The notes: generated from the letters alone by a model not told the origin. Counted from the first letter of the stretch, positions 32,226 to 40,985 are shown. The stretch is 64,000 nt of DNA from [Actinomadura] parvosata subsp. kistnae (GCF_900323885.1 NZ_OOHJ01000024.1:48279-112278); one strand, 5' to 3'. Program-made: numbers and translations.

Positions 32226-33797
32226 GTGTGGAACGTCGTCGGCGCTGTCGTGGTCGTCTGGGCCGTCTGCGTCGTGGTCCGGGCCGTCCAGTGGGTGTGG
32301 GCGCGGGTGCTGGAGGCGCTGTCGGCGCTGGCCGCCGTCGCGGTACCCGTACTCGGGGTGCTGGCGGTCCTCGGCGCCCTGGTGGCGACCGTCCGGGTCG
32401 GGCGTGCGGTGGTGCGGCACCGCCTGCGGCGGCGGGCCCGTCTCCTCGCCTCGCCGCTCCCGCCGCTCCCGCCGCTTCCGCCGCCGGACGAGGTCGTGGA
32501 CAGCCGTCCGTCGCCGGCTCCCGCGACCTCGGCCGCCGCGCCCGCGCGGCCTGCGCGAACGTCCGCGGAACGGCGGCCGGAATCACGCCCCGTGCCGGAG
32601 CGGGACGACGATGCCGCGCTCGTGCGGGAGCTGCTGAGCCCGTACCGGAGCGCGCCCGAGCAGCCGAGCCCCGATCCGATGGACCATCAGGCGGCCTTGG
32701 ACGTGCTGCGCGCGATCACCACCACCGGGCCGCCGGCCAAGTCCGCCCTCGCCGAGCCGTCACTCCCGCCCGCCCTCCCCGAGCCGTCTCTCCCGCCTGC
32801 CCTTCCTGAGCCGACCGTCGCGCCCGCCGTCCCCGAGCCGGCCGAGGCCGCCCCGGCCAGGACCGTGCCCATCACGATCGTCCTGGAGCCGCATCGGGAA
32901 CTCGACGAGAGCGGCCGCGCGGCGGAGCCGATCGGCCACCTGCGGGTGGCGGACACGCCGCACGTCATCCTGTCCTCGACCGGCACGATCTCCTGGACGG
33001 CCGAGTACCGGATCAAGACCGTCGAGGTCGACGTGGACGGCCTGGTGCGGCACCTGTCCGGCCCGGCCAGGGACGCGCTGGGCGACCTCGTCCACGACCC
33101 GGGCGACGAGGCCGCGAACGAGCGCTTCCGCCACGCCCTCGCCCGCGTCTGCGAGGCGCCCGAGCCGGAGGACGGGCGACGCGCGTACGAGGCGCGGCCC
33201 TGCCTGGACGTCACCGCGGTCGACTGCGACTTCGTCGTGGAGCGGGCGGTGCACGACGTCACCGCGCGCACCCGGCACGTCGTCGCCAGCGGCGAGATCT
33301 CGCTGGCCGGGCTGCTGCTGGAGCACCCCGAGCTGGTCCGGGGCTTCGCGGAGTGCGTGTCCGGGCCGGCGGATCCCGGGCAGTGGCGGGAGTTCGCGAA
33401 GGATCTCACCCGCGTGGTGCGCGAGCTGCCGGCCCACGAGCTGCTCCAGGCGGTGTGGTTCCCCGACGTCGTCGCCGAGATCCATGCGGCGGGGCACGAG
33501 CTGGCGGTGAAGGGCGTCGCACTGGCCGCCGTCGGCGAGGACCTGCGCATCCGCGAGAAGGTGTGGGCCGACCCGGCCCGCGTCGAGCTGGCCGCGGTCG
33601 CGGAGCTGACGTGCGAGGACCTCGGCGTGCAGCAGCCGGAGCCGGCCGATCCGCTCCCCGAGATGGAGGAGGAGCCGGCCACCCTCGAAGAGGAGCCAGC
33701 CCCCCTCGAAGAGGAGCCAGCCCCCCTCGAAGAGGAGCCAGCCCCTCTCGAAGAGGAGCCGGTTCCCGAGCCGTTTGAACCTTTCTGGTCCTGGTGA
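32226..33797 (+). CDS. unrecognised membrane-anchored protein with Pro-rich and Glu-rich repeats
   Basis: 523 residues; I do not recognise the family. Two hydrophobic segments at the N-terminus (VVGAVVVVWAVCVVVRAV, LAAVAVPVLGVLAVLGALVA) are followed by a basic stretch, then a Pro/Ala-rich linker with a doubled EPSLPPALP unit. A folded-looking core follows (~residues 215-450) with ISWTAEYRIKTVEVDVDGLV, PCLDVTAVDCDFVVERAVHD and VRELPAHELLQAVWFPDVVA. The tail is four LEEEPAP repeats encoded by a 21-bp minisatellite. GTG at 32226 has a GGGTGGTGG purine run upstream. A second small membrane protein follows at once; the two may work together at the membrane. Confidence 0.65.
   Translation: MWNVVGAVVVVWAVCVVVRAVQWVWARVLEALSALAAVAVPVLGVLAVLGALVATVRVGRAVVRHRLRRRARLLASPLPPLPPLPPPDEVVDSRPSPAPATSAAAPARPARTSAERRPESRPVPERDDDAALVRELLSPYRSAPEQPSPDPMDHQAALDVLRAITTTGPPAKSALAEPSLPPALPEPSLPPALPEPTVAPAVPEPAEAAPARTVPITIVLEPHRELDESGRAAEPIGHLRVADTPHVILSSTGTISWTAEYRIKTVEVDVDGLVRHLSGPARDALGDLVHDPGDEAANERFRHALARVCEAPEPEDGRRAYEARPCLDVTAVDCDFVVERAVHDVTARTRHVVASGEISLAGLLLEHPELVRGFAECVSGPADPGQWREFAKDLTRVVRELPAHELLQAVWFPDVVAEIHAAGHELAVKGVALAAVGEDLRIREKVWADPARVELAAVAELTCEDLGVQQPEPADPLPEMEEEPATLEEEPAPLEEEPAPLEEEPAPLEEEPVPEPFEPFWSW
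33684..33767 (+). repeat. four 21-bp in-frame tandem repeats (LEEEPAP)
   Basis: Units begin at 33684, 33705, 33726 and 33747 with core CTCGAAGAGGAGCCAGCCCC. They are nearly identical at DNA level, meaning recent expansion, and encode an acidic Pro-rich tail. Confidence 0.9.
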
Positions 33798-33819
33798 GTG
33801 CCGTCCCGATGGGAGTGTG

Positions 33820-34173
33820 ATGCGTACCTTTCCCCGGTGGTTGCGCTGGTCCGGCGCGTTGCTGCTGTCCGCCGCCGTCCTCGGCGCGGGAGCCTTCCTG
33901 TACGGGCAGAGCCTGGAGGACGCCGACCGCTACGCCAGCGTCGGCAGCCTGGCGATCGGCGCGGCGGGCCTGGTGCTGACCGTCGTGTCCATGATCCGGC
34001 AGCACCAGGCCACTCCTGACCCGCCGCCCGAGGCCGCCGCGCCGGCCTCGCAGGTGAACGTGCACGGTGACGGCAATGTCGTCGTGCAACCCCAGGCGCC
34101 CGTGTACCTGAGCAGCGTCAAGTACTACGGCCCCGCGGGCGGTCAGGAGGAGGGGAGGGCGCGGCGGGCGTAG
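33820..34173 (+). CDS. small membrane protein of unknown family
   Basis: 117 residues from the ATG at 33820, with GGGAG just upstream. Two membrane segments (LLLSAAVLGAGAFLYG and VGSLAIGAAGLVLTVVSMI) are followed by a short Pro-rich linker and QVNVHGDGNVVVQPQAPVY. The N-x-x-G-D-x-N-x-V type motif resembles the beta-rich G-D-N-N-V tails seen after membrane segments in some actinobacterial and NTPase-associated proteins, but function is unknown. It starts 23 bp after the previous unknown gene and overlaps the flavoprotein-HEAT gene tail-to-tail by 31 bp. Confidence 0.65.
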   Translation: MRTFPRWLRWSGALLLSAAVLGAGAFLYGQSLEDADRYASVGSLAIGAAGLVLTVVSMIRQHQATPDPPPEAAAPASQVNVHGDGNVVVQPQAPVYLSSVKYYGPAGGQEEGRARRA

Positions 34174-36806
34174 GCGCGGACGTCGGCGTCCGTGTCGTCG
34201 AGCGCGCCCCGCAACGCCCGTTCCACCTCGGGGATGGCGGCCCACGCGCCCAGCGCCACCACCGCGGCCTTGCGGACGTCGAGGTTGGGGTCCGACAGGG
34301 CCGCGACCAGCGGCGGCGCCGCCGTGGCGGGGTCGGCGGCGGCCAGGCAGCGCGCCGCCCCCACCCGCACCTCCCACGCGGCGTCCCGCAGCCCGTCGAG
34401 GGCCGGCGACACCAGCGGGTCGCCGGTGGCGGCCGACGACTCCAGCGCGGCGGCCCTGACCAGGGGGTCGGCGTCGGCGGCGAGGACGGCCAGGGCGGGT
34501 GACGGCTTGCCGACGAGGCCGAGGCCCTTGGCCGTCCACACCCGGACCTCCCGCGACGGGTCCCCGGCCGCGTCGGCCACCTCGGCGGCGGCGTCGAGGG
34601 AGACCAGGCCCCTGATGGCGGCGATCCGCACCCGGTGGTCAGGGTCGGCGAGGGCGGGGCGGAACCGTTCGATGCCGCCCAGCCGCAGGGCGCGCAGCAC
34701 GTCCAGGACCGCCGCCCGTACGGTGGCGTCCCCGCTGGCCAGCCGCGCGGCCAGCGCGGTGGCCAGCTCATCGGTGGCGGGCAGGACCTCGACCAGCTCG
34801 ATCAGGCCGGTGGCGGCGGCCCGCCGGACGGTGCCGTGCGCGTCGTCGAGCGCCACCGCCAGCGCGAGGCCGGTGCCCTGCGGGACGGTCTCGGTGAGGG
34901 TGGCGATGGCGGCGCGGCGCACCTTGGGGTCGGGGTCGGCGAGGTAGGGGGCCAGGTCGGCGACGGCGGGCTGCTGCTCGGCCAGCCGGTGCAGCTCCAG
35001 GATGCGCGGCGAGCGGCCCACGGCGGCGTGCCGCACCCGCTCGCCGCTCTCGCGCCGCGCGACCGCCACGCTCCCCCGCGTCCCGAGCACCACCGGCTCG
35101 GCGGCCACCGGCGTGAACTCCTCCACGGGCACCAGGTACGGCTCCACCGGCCGCTTGACGAACTCCATCGCCCCGTCGGCCCGCTTGCGCAGGTTGAGGT
35201 GGAACAGCCACTCGGCGTCGTCGCGGCCCGGCAGGTCGGCGCGCTCGTGGTAGAGGCCCCACCGGCTCTCGGTGCGGGCCAGCGACGAGCGGGCCGCCAT
35301 CTCGGCGCAGTCGCGGATGAAGTGCACCTCGGCGCAGCGCATCAGCTCGTGCGGCGTCCGCGCGCCCATCGCGGCGATCTCCTCCCGCATCCGCTCGAAC
35401 GACTCCAGCGCGATCTCTAGCTTGGCCCCCGTCTTCGGCGGCGCCACGTAGTCGTTGACGAAGCGGCGCAGCTTGTACTCCACCTGCTGCTGCGGCGGCC
35501 CGTCCGGGTGGCGCAGCGGCCGGTAGACGAGCTCGTGCGCGGCGGCGACCTGGTCGTCGGGCAGCGCGCCGGGCGGGCGGTGGTGGGCGGCGGCGTGCGC
35601 GCCGGCGAGGTCGCCGAAGACGAACGCGCCGATCATGTAGTTGTGCGGCACGCACGCCAGGTCGCCCGCCGCGTACAGGCCGGGCACGGTGGTGGCGCCG
35701 TGCTCGTCCACCCACACGCCGGAGGCCGAGTGGCCGCCGCACAGGCCGATCTCCGAGATGTGCATCTCCACGTCGTGGGTGCGGTAGTCGTGGCCGCGCC
35801 CGGCGTGGAACGTGCCCCGGGTGGGGCGTTCGGTGGTGTGCAGGATGTTCTCGATGGCGGTGACGGTCTCGTCGGGCAGGTGCGACAGCTTCAGGTAGAT
35901 GGGGCCGCGCGCGGAGGCGATCTCGGCCGACACCTCGGCCATCATCTGCCCCGACCAGTAGTCGGAGTCGACGAACCGCTCCCCCTTGTTGTTGACCTGG
36001 TAGCCGCCGAACGGGTTGGCCACGTACGCGCAGGCCGGGCCGTTGTAGTCCTTGATCAGCGGGTTGATCTGGAAGCACTCGATGCCGCTGAGCTCGGCGC
36101 CGGCGTGGTAGGCCATGGCGTAGCCGTCGCCGGCGTTCGCCGGGTTCTCGTACGTGCCGTACAGGTAGCCCGAGGCGGGCAGCCCGAGCCGGCCGCACGC
36201 GCCGGTCGCGAGGATCACCGCGCCGGCGGAGACCGTCACGAACCGGCCGGAGCGCGAGTCGAAGCCGGCCACGCCGACCGCCCGGCCGCCGGAGGTGAGC
36301 ACCCTGACCGGCATGACCCGGTTCTCGATGCGCACCTTCTCCCGCAGGTGGCGCTGCCGCAGCACCCGGTAGAGGACCTTCTTGACGTCCTTGCCCTCCG
36401 GCATCGGCAGCACGTAGCTGCCGGAGCGGTGCACCCGGCGCACCGCGTACTCGCCGTGCTCGTCCTTCTCGAACTTCACGCCGTAACGCTCCAGGCGGCG
36501 CACCATGTCGTGGCCCCTGGTCGCGGTCTGGTAGATCGTCTTCTGGTTGACGACGCCGTCGTTGGCACGGGTGATCTCGGCGACGTAGTCCTCGGGTGTC
36601 GCCTTGCCGGGGATGACGGCGTTGTTGACGCCGTCCATGCCCATGGCCAGCGCGCCGCTGTGGCGCACGTGGGCCTTCTCCAGCAGCAGCACCCGGGCGC
36701 CGTGCTCGGCGGCCGTGATGGCGGCCATCGTCCCGGCGGTGCCGCCGCCGACGACCAGCACCTCGCACTCCAGGTGCAGGCGGTCCTCGATCGCGGGGAT
36801 CTCCAC
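34143..36806 (-). CDS. AprA/fumarate-reductase-like flavoprotein fused to HEAT repeats
   Basis: About 887 residues. Residues ~10-560 are an FAD_binding_2 flavoprotein: CEVLVVGGGTAGTMAAITAA, then LLLEKAHVRHSGALAMGMDG as in AprA-type enzymes, SAGAVILATGACGRLG, GLYAAGDLACVPHNYMIGAF, and the C-terminal TESRWGLYHERADLPGRDD signature. From ~residue 605 to the end there are PBS-lyase/HEAT repeats (YLADPDPKVRRAAIATL, PNLDVRKAAVVALGAWA). The operon supplies a 2x[4Fe-4S] ferredoxin, the partner expected for an AprA-like subunit. GTG at 36806 has GGAG 8 nt upstream; GTG at 36812 overlaps the ATPase stop. The HEAT tail may dock the ferredoxin or the transporter. The substrate is unknown. Confidence 0.82.
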   Translation of the reverse strand: MEIPAIEDRLHLECEVLVVGGGTAGTMAAITAAEHGARVLLLEKAHVRHSGALAMGMDGVNNAVIPGKATPEDYVAEITRANDGVVNQKTIYQTATRGHDMVRRLERYGVKFEKDEHGEYAVRRVHRSGSYVLPMPEGKDVKKVLYRVLRQRHLREKVRIENRVMPVRVLTSGGRAVGVAGFDSRSGRFVTVSAGAVILATGACGRLGLPASGYLYGTYENPANAGDGYAMAYHAGAELSGIECFQINPLIKDYNGPACAYVANPFGGYQVNNKGERFVDSDYWSGQMMAEVSAEIASARGPIYLKLSHLPDETVTAIENILHTTERPTRGTFHAGRGHDYRTHDVEMHISEIGLCGGHSASGVWVDEHGATTVPGLYAAGDLACVPHNYMIGAFVFGDLAGAHAAAHHRPPGALPDDQVAAAHELVYRPLRHPDGPPQQQVEYKLRRFVNDYVAPPKTGAKLEIALESFERMREEIAAMGARTPHELMRCAEVHFIRDCAEMAARSSLARTESRWGLYHERADLPGRDDAEWLFHLNLRKRADGAMEFVKRPVEPYLVPVEEFTPVAAEPVVLGTRGSVAVARRESGERVRHAAVGRSPRILELHRLAEQQPAVADLAPYLADPDPKVRRAAIATLTETVPQGTGLALAVALDDAHGTVRRAAATGLIELVEVLPATDELATALAARLASGDATVRAAVLDVLRALRLGGIERFRPALADPDHRVRIAAIRGLVSLDAAAEVADAAGDPSREVRVWTAKGLGLVGKPSPALAVLAADADPLVRAAALESSAATGDPLVSPALDGLRDAAWEVRVGAARCLAAADPATAAPPLVAALSDPNLDVRKAAVVALGAWAAIPEVERALRGALDDTDADVRAYARRALPSS

Positions 36807-36808
36807 GT

Positions 36809-37522
36809 TCACAACTCCTCGAGAATCTGGGCGCGCAGCGCGGTACGGTCGGCGGCGGGGTCGCGGGGGCCGGGCACGTCCACGATGGTGCGGATGCCGC
36901 CGTGCCCCAGCACCACCACGCGGTCGGCGAGCAGCAGCGCCTCGTCCACGTCGTGGGTGACGAAGACGACCGTCGCCCGCGTGTCGCGCAGCACGTCGAG
37001 CAGCAGGGCCTGCATGCCGGCCCGGGTCTGCGCGTCGAGCGCGCCGAACGGCTCGTCCATCAGCACCGCGCGCGGCGCCCCCGCCAGGGCGCGGGCGAGC
37101 TGGACGCGCTGCCGCATGCCGCCGGACAGCTCGCGGGGCAGCCGGTCCTCGTGCCCCTCCAGGCCGACGCGGGCCAGCCACTCCCGCGCCACCGCCTTCC
37201 GCTCGCCCCTGGGCAGGCCGCGCAGGCGCAGCGGCAGCTCGACGTTGCGCCGCACCGTACGCCACGGCAGCAGCCCGTCGTCCTGGAAGACCATCGCCCG
37301 CTCCCGCGACGCGCCGGTGATCTCCTCGTCGCCGGCCAGCGCCCGGCCGCCGTGCGCGGGCAGCAGCCCGGCCAGCGCCCGCAGCAGCGTCGACTTGCCC
37401 GACCCGGACGCGCCGACGATCACCAGCACCTCTCCTGGCCGGATCGTCAGGTCGATCCCGTTCAGTACGGGGCCGCGCGCGTACCCGAGCGACAGCGACT
37501 CCAGCGTGATGCCCAGCGTCAC
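36809..37522 (-). CDS. ABC transporter ATPase (nitrate/sulfonate/taurine type)
   Basis: 237 residues. Walker A GASGSGKSTLL, Q-loop MVFQDDGLLPWRTVRRNVEL, signature LSGGMRQRVQLARAL, Walker B AVLMDEPFGALDAQTR and H-loop VFVTHDVDEAL. The DDGLLPW and LPLRLRGL strings are typical of TauB/SsuB ATPases. The GTG at 37522 overlaps the permease stop (GTGA), and its own stop abuts the flavoprotein start. It drives import through the SsuC-like permease. Confidence 0.92.
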   Translation of the reverse strand: MTLGITLESLSLGYARGPVLNGIDLTIRPGEVLVIVGASGSGKSTLLRALAGLLPAHGGRALAGDEEITGASRERAMVFQDDGLLPWRTVRRNVELPLRLRGLPRGERKAVAREWLARVGLEGHEDRLPRELSGGMRQRVQLARALAGAPRAVLMDEPFGALDAQTRAGMQALLLDVLRDTRATVVFVTHDVDEALLLADRVVVLGHGGIRTIVDVPGPRDPAADRTALRAQILEEL

Positions 37523-38569
37523 GACGCCTCCTCCGCCCTGGGCAGCCAGCGCGTCACGCGGCGCCCCGCCAGCTCCACGGCGGCCGAGGTCAGCCAGCCG
37601 AGCAGGCCGATGGTGAGCATGCCGACGATCACGGCGGGATAGTCGACGATCGTGTACGACATCCACGTCCGGTAGCCGACCCCCAGCTCCCCCGAGATCA
37701 TCTCCGCCGAGATGACGCAGATCCACGACACGCCCATGCCGACCGACAGGCCGCCGAACACGCCCGGCAGGATCCCCGGCAGCACCACGTGCCACAACAC
37801 GTGCCGCCGGCCGCCGCCCAGCGTCCTGACCGCGTCCTCCCACAGCGTGGGCAGGGCCCGGACGGCGTGCCGGGTGCTCACCATGATCGGGAAGAAGGCG
37901 GCGGCGAACGTGATGAACACGATGCCCTGCTCGTCCGCCGGGAACAGCAGGATGGCCACCGGCACCAGCGCGATCGCCGGGATGGGCCGCACGGCCTCGA
38001 ACAGCGGCGTCAGCACGTCCCCGCCCTGGCGGACCTGGCCACCAGCACGCCCGCGGCCACCCCCGCGACCGCGGCCAGGCCGAAACCGGTGAGGATCCTG
38101 ATCAGGCTCTGCAGCAGGTCGAGCCAGTAGAGCTGGGTGGTGACCCGGCTCGCGGCGCTGGCGCCGATCTCGCCCAGCGTGGGCAGCCGGTCGAAGCGCA
38201 GCCACAGGTGGGCGTCGGTGACGGTGAGCAGCTGCCAGAGGGCGGCGGCGGCCAGCAGCGACGCGGCCCTGACGAGCCGCCGCCGCCCCTTACCGCCTCC
38301 CCCGGGACGCCGGCCGGGCACGGCCGCCCGGACCTCGCCGGTCCGCGCCCATCGACACGCACCTCGCCCGCCGGAGCCGGGCCCGACTGCACGGCGCCCG
38401 TCTGCGCGTCGCCCGTCTGCGCGTCGCCCGTCTGCGCGTCGCCCGTCTGCGCGTCGCCCGTCTTGGACCCGTCCGGCCGTGCCTCGGCCGCCTGTGTCAG
38501 GTCGGGCTGGGTCGCGTCGGTGCGGGTCTCGGTCGGCGGGGCGGGGTCGGTGCGGGTTTCGGTGGTCAT
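37519..38569 (-). pseudogene. ABC transporter permease (SsuC/TauC type), two frameshifts
   Basis: Six-helix permease. N-terminal membrane part RAASLLAAAALWQLLTVTDA and periplasmic TLGEIGASAASRVTT lie in one frame; the BPD_transp_1 core (VRPIPAIALVPVAILLF, EDAVRTLGGGRRHVLWHVVL EAA loop) lies in another. One added base in CCCC at 38019-38022 joins them (ARSARAGDVLTPLFEAVRP). A second, in CCCCC at 38299-38303, joins the N-terminus to an upstream extension starting MTTETRTDPAPP at ATG 38569, which overlaps the binding-protein stop as ATGA. The repaired protein has ~350 residues with an unusual ~95-residue hydrophilic, repeat-bearing N-terminus. Sequencing deletions are likely. Confidence 0.72.
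38399..38458. repeat. four perfect 15-bp tandem repeats (TGDAQ) in the permease N-terminus
   Basis: CGTCTGCGCGTCGCC is repeated four times without change. On the minus strand, in the frame of the coupled ATG at 38569, it encodes TGDAQ x4 in a hydrophilic N-terminal extension. Confidence 0.92.
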
Positions 38570-39956
38570 CGGGCGTCGCCTCCTTCGGCCGCCGACCTGA
38601 GCGCGTCCGCGTAGGCGATCGGCTCGGTCCTCGGATGCCGCTCGCGGTAGGCGTCCGCGCCCTCCTGCGTGGTGAACGGCAGGAACGTGCCGCCGGGCCC
38701 CTTCAGCCACACCGACCGGTCGGCGAACCACCGGGTGCCGGTCACGGTGTCGGGCACGTAGGCGGCCCGCACCTTCCCCGCGGCGGCGGCGACCTGCCGC
38801 AGCAGGCACGTGGGGGTGGCGGCGGGCCGGGTGGCGTTCTCGCCGGACAGCCACAGCTCGGAGGCGGTCGCCGGGTCGGTGACCGGCTTGCCGCAGACGG
38901 GGTCGGTGCCGGTGGTGGCGGCGGGGTTCGCGGTCGAGGCCCGGTCCTTGTCGTACGCGGCCCCGTACGCCTTGCGCAGGTAGCCGTCGTTGACGAACGA
39001 CGTGACGTCCACGCCGGAGAAGTCGGGGCTGATCCGCTTGAGGTAGGCGACGTCGCGCTGGTGCGCCTTGAGCAGCGGCTCCTTCAGCGTGACGTCGAAG
39101 GTCGAGATGCCGTCGCGGCCGTTGTAGAGGTAGACCACCTCGGCGGGCAGCCCGGTGTCCTTCGCGACCGACTCGGCCGCCTCCAGGGGGTGCTCGTGCA
39201 GGTAGCGGGTGGCGTCGATCTGGGCCTTGAGGAAGGCGTCCACGACCTCGGGGTGCTCCTTGGCGTACGCCTGCCGGGCCACCACCCCGTGGAAGGTCGG
39301 CACGCCGAGCGCGGACCCGTCGTACACCAGGCGGCCCTTGCCCTGGAAGGCCAGCAGGCCGGGCCAGGCGACGAACTGCGCGTACCCCTGCACGCCGCCC
39401 GACTCGAGCTGCGCGGCGCCGACGGCGGGCTGGTGGTTGACCACCTCTGCGGTGATCTTCGCGCGTTCCATGGCCTGGACGAGGGTGCCGTGCCCGGCCG
39501 AGCCGACGCTGGCGGAGATCTTGGTCCCGGCCAGGTCGGCCAGCGTGCGTGCCTTGGAGGCGGGCGGGACGAGCACCATGTTGAGGCCGCCGCGCAGGTT
39601 GTAGCCGGTGACGGAGATCAGCTCGGTGCGGGCGGCCGGGACCGGCTGGGTCCGCGCGGCGTTGATCAGCAGCGGGTAGTCGCCCATGGAGCCGATGTCG
39701 ATCTTCCCGGCCACCATCTTGGCGGTGATCGGCGCGCCGGTCTCGTAGTCCTGCCACTCGACCGTGTACCGGTCGCCGAGCCGCTTCTCCAGGTAGCCCA
39801 GCGAGCGCAGCAACGTGCCCGCCGTGACCGTGTTGATGGTCCTGGACTGGTAGCCGACGACGAGCCTGGTCTTCCCGCCGTCGTCGCCGCCGCCCCCGAG
39901 ACCGAGCAGGCCGTCGCCGCCAGGAGCAGGGCGGCCGCCGTCAGAGCTGTGCGCAT
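38566..39956 (-). pseudogene. ABC substrate-binding lipoprotein with C-terminal NosL-like domain, frameshift at ~39895
   Basis: The signal peptide MRTALTAAALLLAATAC with a lipobox is in one frame. One added base in CCCCC at 39893-39897 joins it to the mature part (GGDDGGKTRLVVGYQSRT), giving ~463 residues. Residues ~25-330 are an NMT1/SsuA-type binding domain (GSMGDYPLLINAART, SASVGSAGHGTLVQAM, GLLAFQGKGRLVYDGS). Residues ~350-441 look like a NosL copper-binding domain: DPVCGKPVTDPATASELWLS, PTCLLRQV, TGTRWFADRSVWLKGPGG, TFLPFTTQEGADAYRERHPR. ATG 39956 has AAGGA 8 nt upstream; ATG 39971 overlaps the ferredoxin stop. The fusion suggests metal delivery linked to uptake. Confidence 0.72.
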
Positions 39957-39967
39957 CGCGCTTTCCT

Positions 39968-40195
39968 TCATCGCAGCAGGTAGGGGATGTTGATGGTGAC
40001 CGCGTCGACCGGGCAGCGGGCCGCGCAGGGGCCGCAGTACCAGCACTCGTCCACGTACATGTACGCCTTGCCGGTCTCGTCGCTGATCGCCAGTGAGTCG
40101 AGCGGGCACGCCTCCACGCAGAGGGTGCAGCCGTCGATGCACAGGGATTCGTCGATCGTCACGGGCACCTCGACCCGCTGCTCGATCAGGGCCAT
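39968..40195 (-). CDS. 2x[4Fe-4S] ferredoxin, AprB-like
   Basis: 75 residues. Two cluster motifs: C-x2-C-x2-C-x3-C-P-like CIDGCTLCVEACP, then CWYCGPCAARCP. The short linker KAYMYVDE between the clusters is typical of ferredoxins paired with AprA-like flavoproteins and of indolepyruvate-type oxidoreductases. It should pass electrons to or from the flavoprotein-HEAT protein encoded at the end of the operon. It overlaps the GntR gene by 10 bp and the binding-protein ATG (39971) by ATGA, so all are co-translated. Confidence 0.92.
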   Translation of the reverse strand: MALIEQRVEVPVTIDESLCIDGCTLCVEACPLDSLAISDETGKAYMYVDECWYCGPCAARCPVDAVTINIPYLLR

Positions 40196-40947
40196 GCGTG
40201 CTCCTCTTTCTCGGTACGCCGCAGGTGGCCGCGCATGGTGAGCCGGTCACCGCGGAAACGGATGAACTCCAGGTCCACCGGCCGGCCGTCGGCCAGGTGG
40301 GTCAGCCGCTCGACCATCAGCAGCGCGGCTCCGCGCGGCGTGCCGAGCGCGGCGGCGGTGTGCGGGTCGGCGTTGACCGCCTCCAGGGTCAGCTCGGCCA
40401 TGCCGAGGGGCTGCCGCGCGATCGTCTCCAGCAGGACGAAGATGTCGTTGCCCGCCAGGTCCTCGTCGAACAGCGGCTCGCCCACGTCGCGCACCAGGTA
40501 CGTCAGGTCGAGCGAGAGCGGCAGGCCGTTGAGGCTGCGCAGCCGTTCGAGGTAGACGACCTGCTCGCCGGGCTCCAGGCCGAGGCGGTGGCTGACCGGG
40601 GCGGGCGGCTCGATGAGGGTCATCGTGCGCACCTGGTTGACGACCTGGCCGTGCTCGTGCAGCGTCTCGGCCAGGCCGAGCAGGCGGTGCAGGCCGTGGG
40701 GGTACTTCTCGGCCGCCACCGTGGTGCCCACCCCGGGGCACCGGTCGACCAGCCCTTCCTCGCGCAGCAGGTCCAGTGCCTGCCGGACGGTGTTGCGCGA
40801 GGTGTCGAACTCGCGTGCCAGCGCCGCCTCCAGCGGGAGCTGCCCGCCGGGGAAGCCGCCGTGGATGATCTGTCTTCTCAGCAGGTCGGCGATCTGCCGG
40901 GCACGATCCGCCCGGCGCCGCCGATCGTCGAGGGCCACCCGTTCCAT
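40186..40947 (-). CDS. GntR family regulator with UTRA domain (HutC type)
   Basis: 253 residues. Winged helix ARQIADLLRRQIIHGGFPGG, LPLEAALAREFDTSRNTVRQ, ALDLLREEGLVDRCPGVGT; C-terminal UTRA effector domain from ~residue 95 (LGLEPGEQVVYLERLRSLNG, PLSLDLTYLV). It is the first gene of the minus-strand operon and therefore probably autoregulates together with ferredoxin, transporter and flavoprotein. A 17-bp palindrome begins 9 bp upstream of the ATG at 40947. UTRA proteins usually bind small organic molecules related to the transported substrate. Confidence 0.92.
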   Translation of the reverse strand: MERVALDDRRRRADRARQIADLLRRQIIHGGFPGGQLPLEAALAREFDTSRNTVRQALDLLREEGLVDRCPGVGTTVAAEKYPHGLHRLLGLAETLHEHGQVVNQVRTMTLIEPPAPVSHRLGLEPGEQVVYLERLRSLNGLPLSLDLTYLVRDVGEPLFDEDLAGNDIFVLLETIARQPLGMAELTLEAVNADPHTAAALGTPRGAALLMVERLTHLADGRPVDLEFIRFRGDRLTMRGHLRRTEKEEHAWP

Positions 40948-40955
40948 GCCCTCAA

Positions 40956-40972
40956 CCTACTAAATGAGTAGG
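40956..40972. promoter_or_regulatory. palindromic operator upstream of GntR operon
   Basis: CCTACT-aaatg-AGTAGG is a perfect inverted repeat 9 bp before the regulator's ATG, in an AT-rich patch (40956-40985). Autoregulation by the GntR protein is the natural interpretation. Confidence 0.65.
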
Positions 40973-40985
40973 AAAAAGGGGATAA

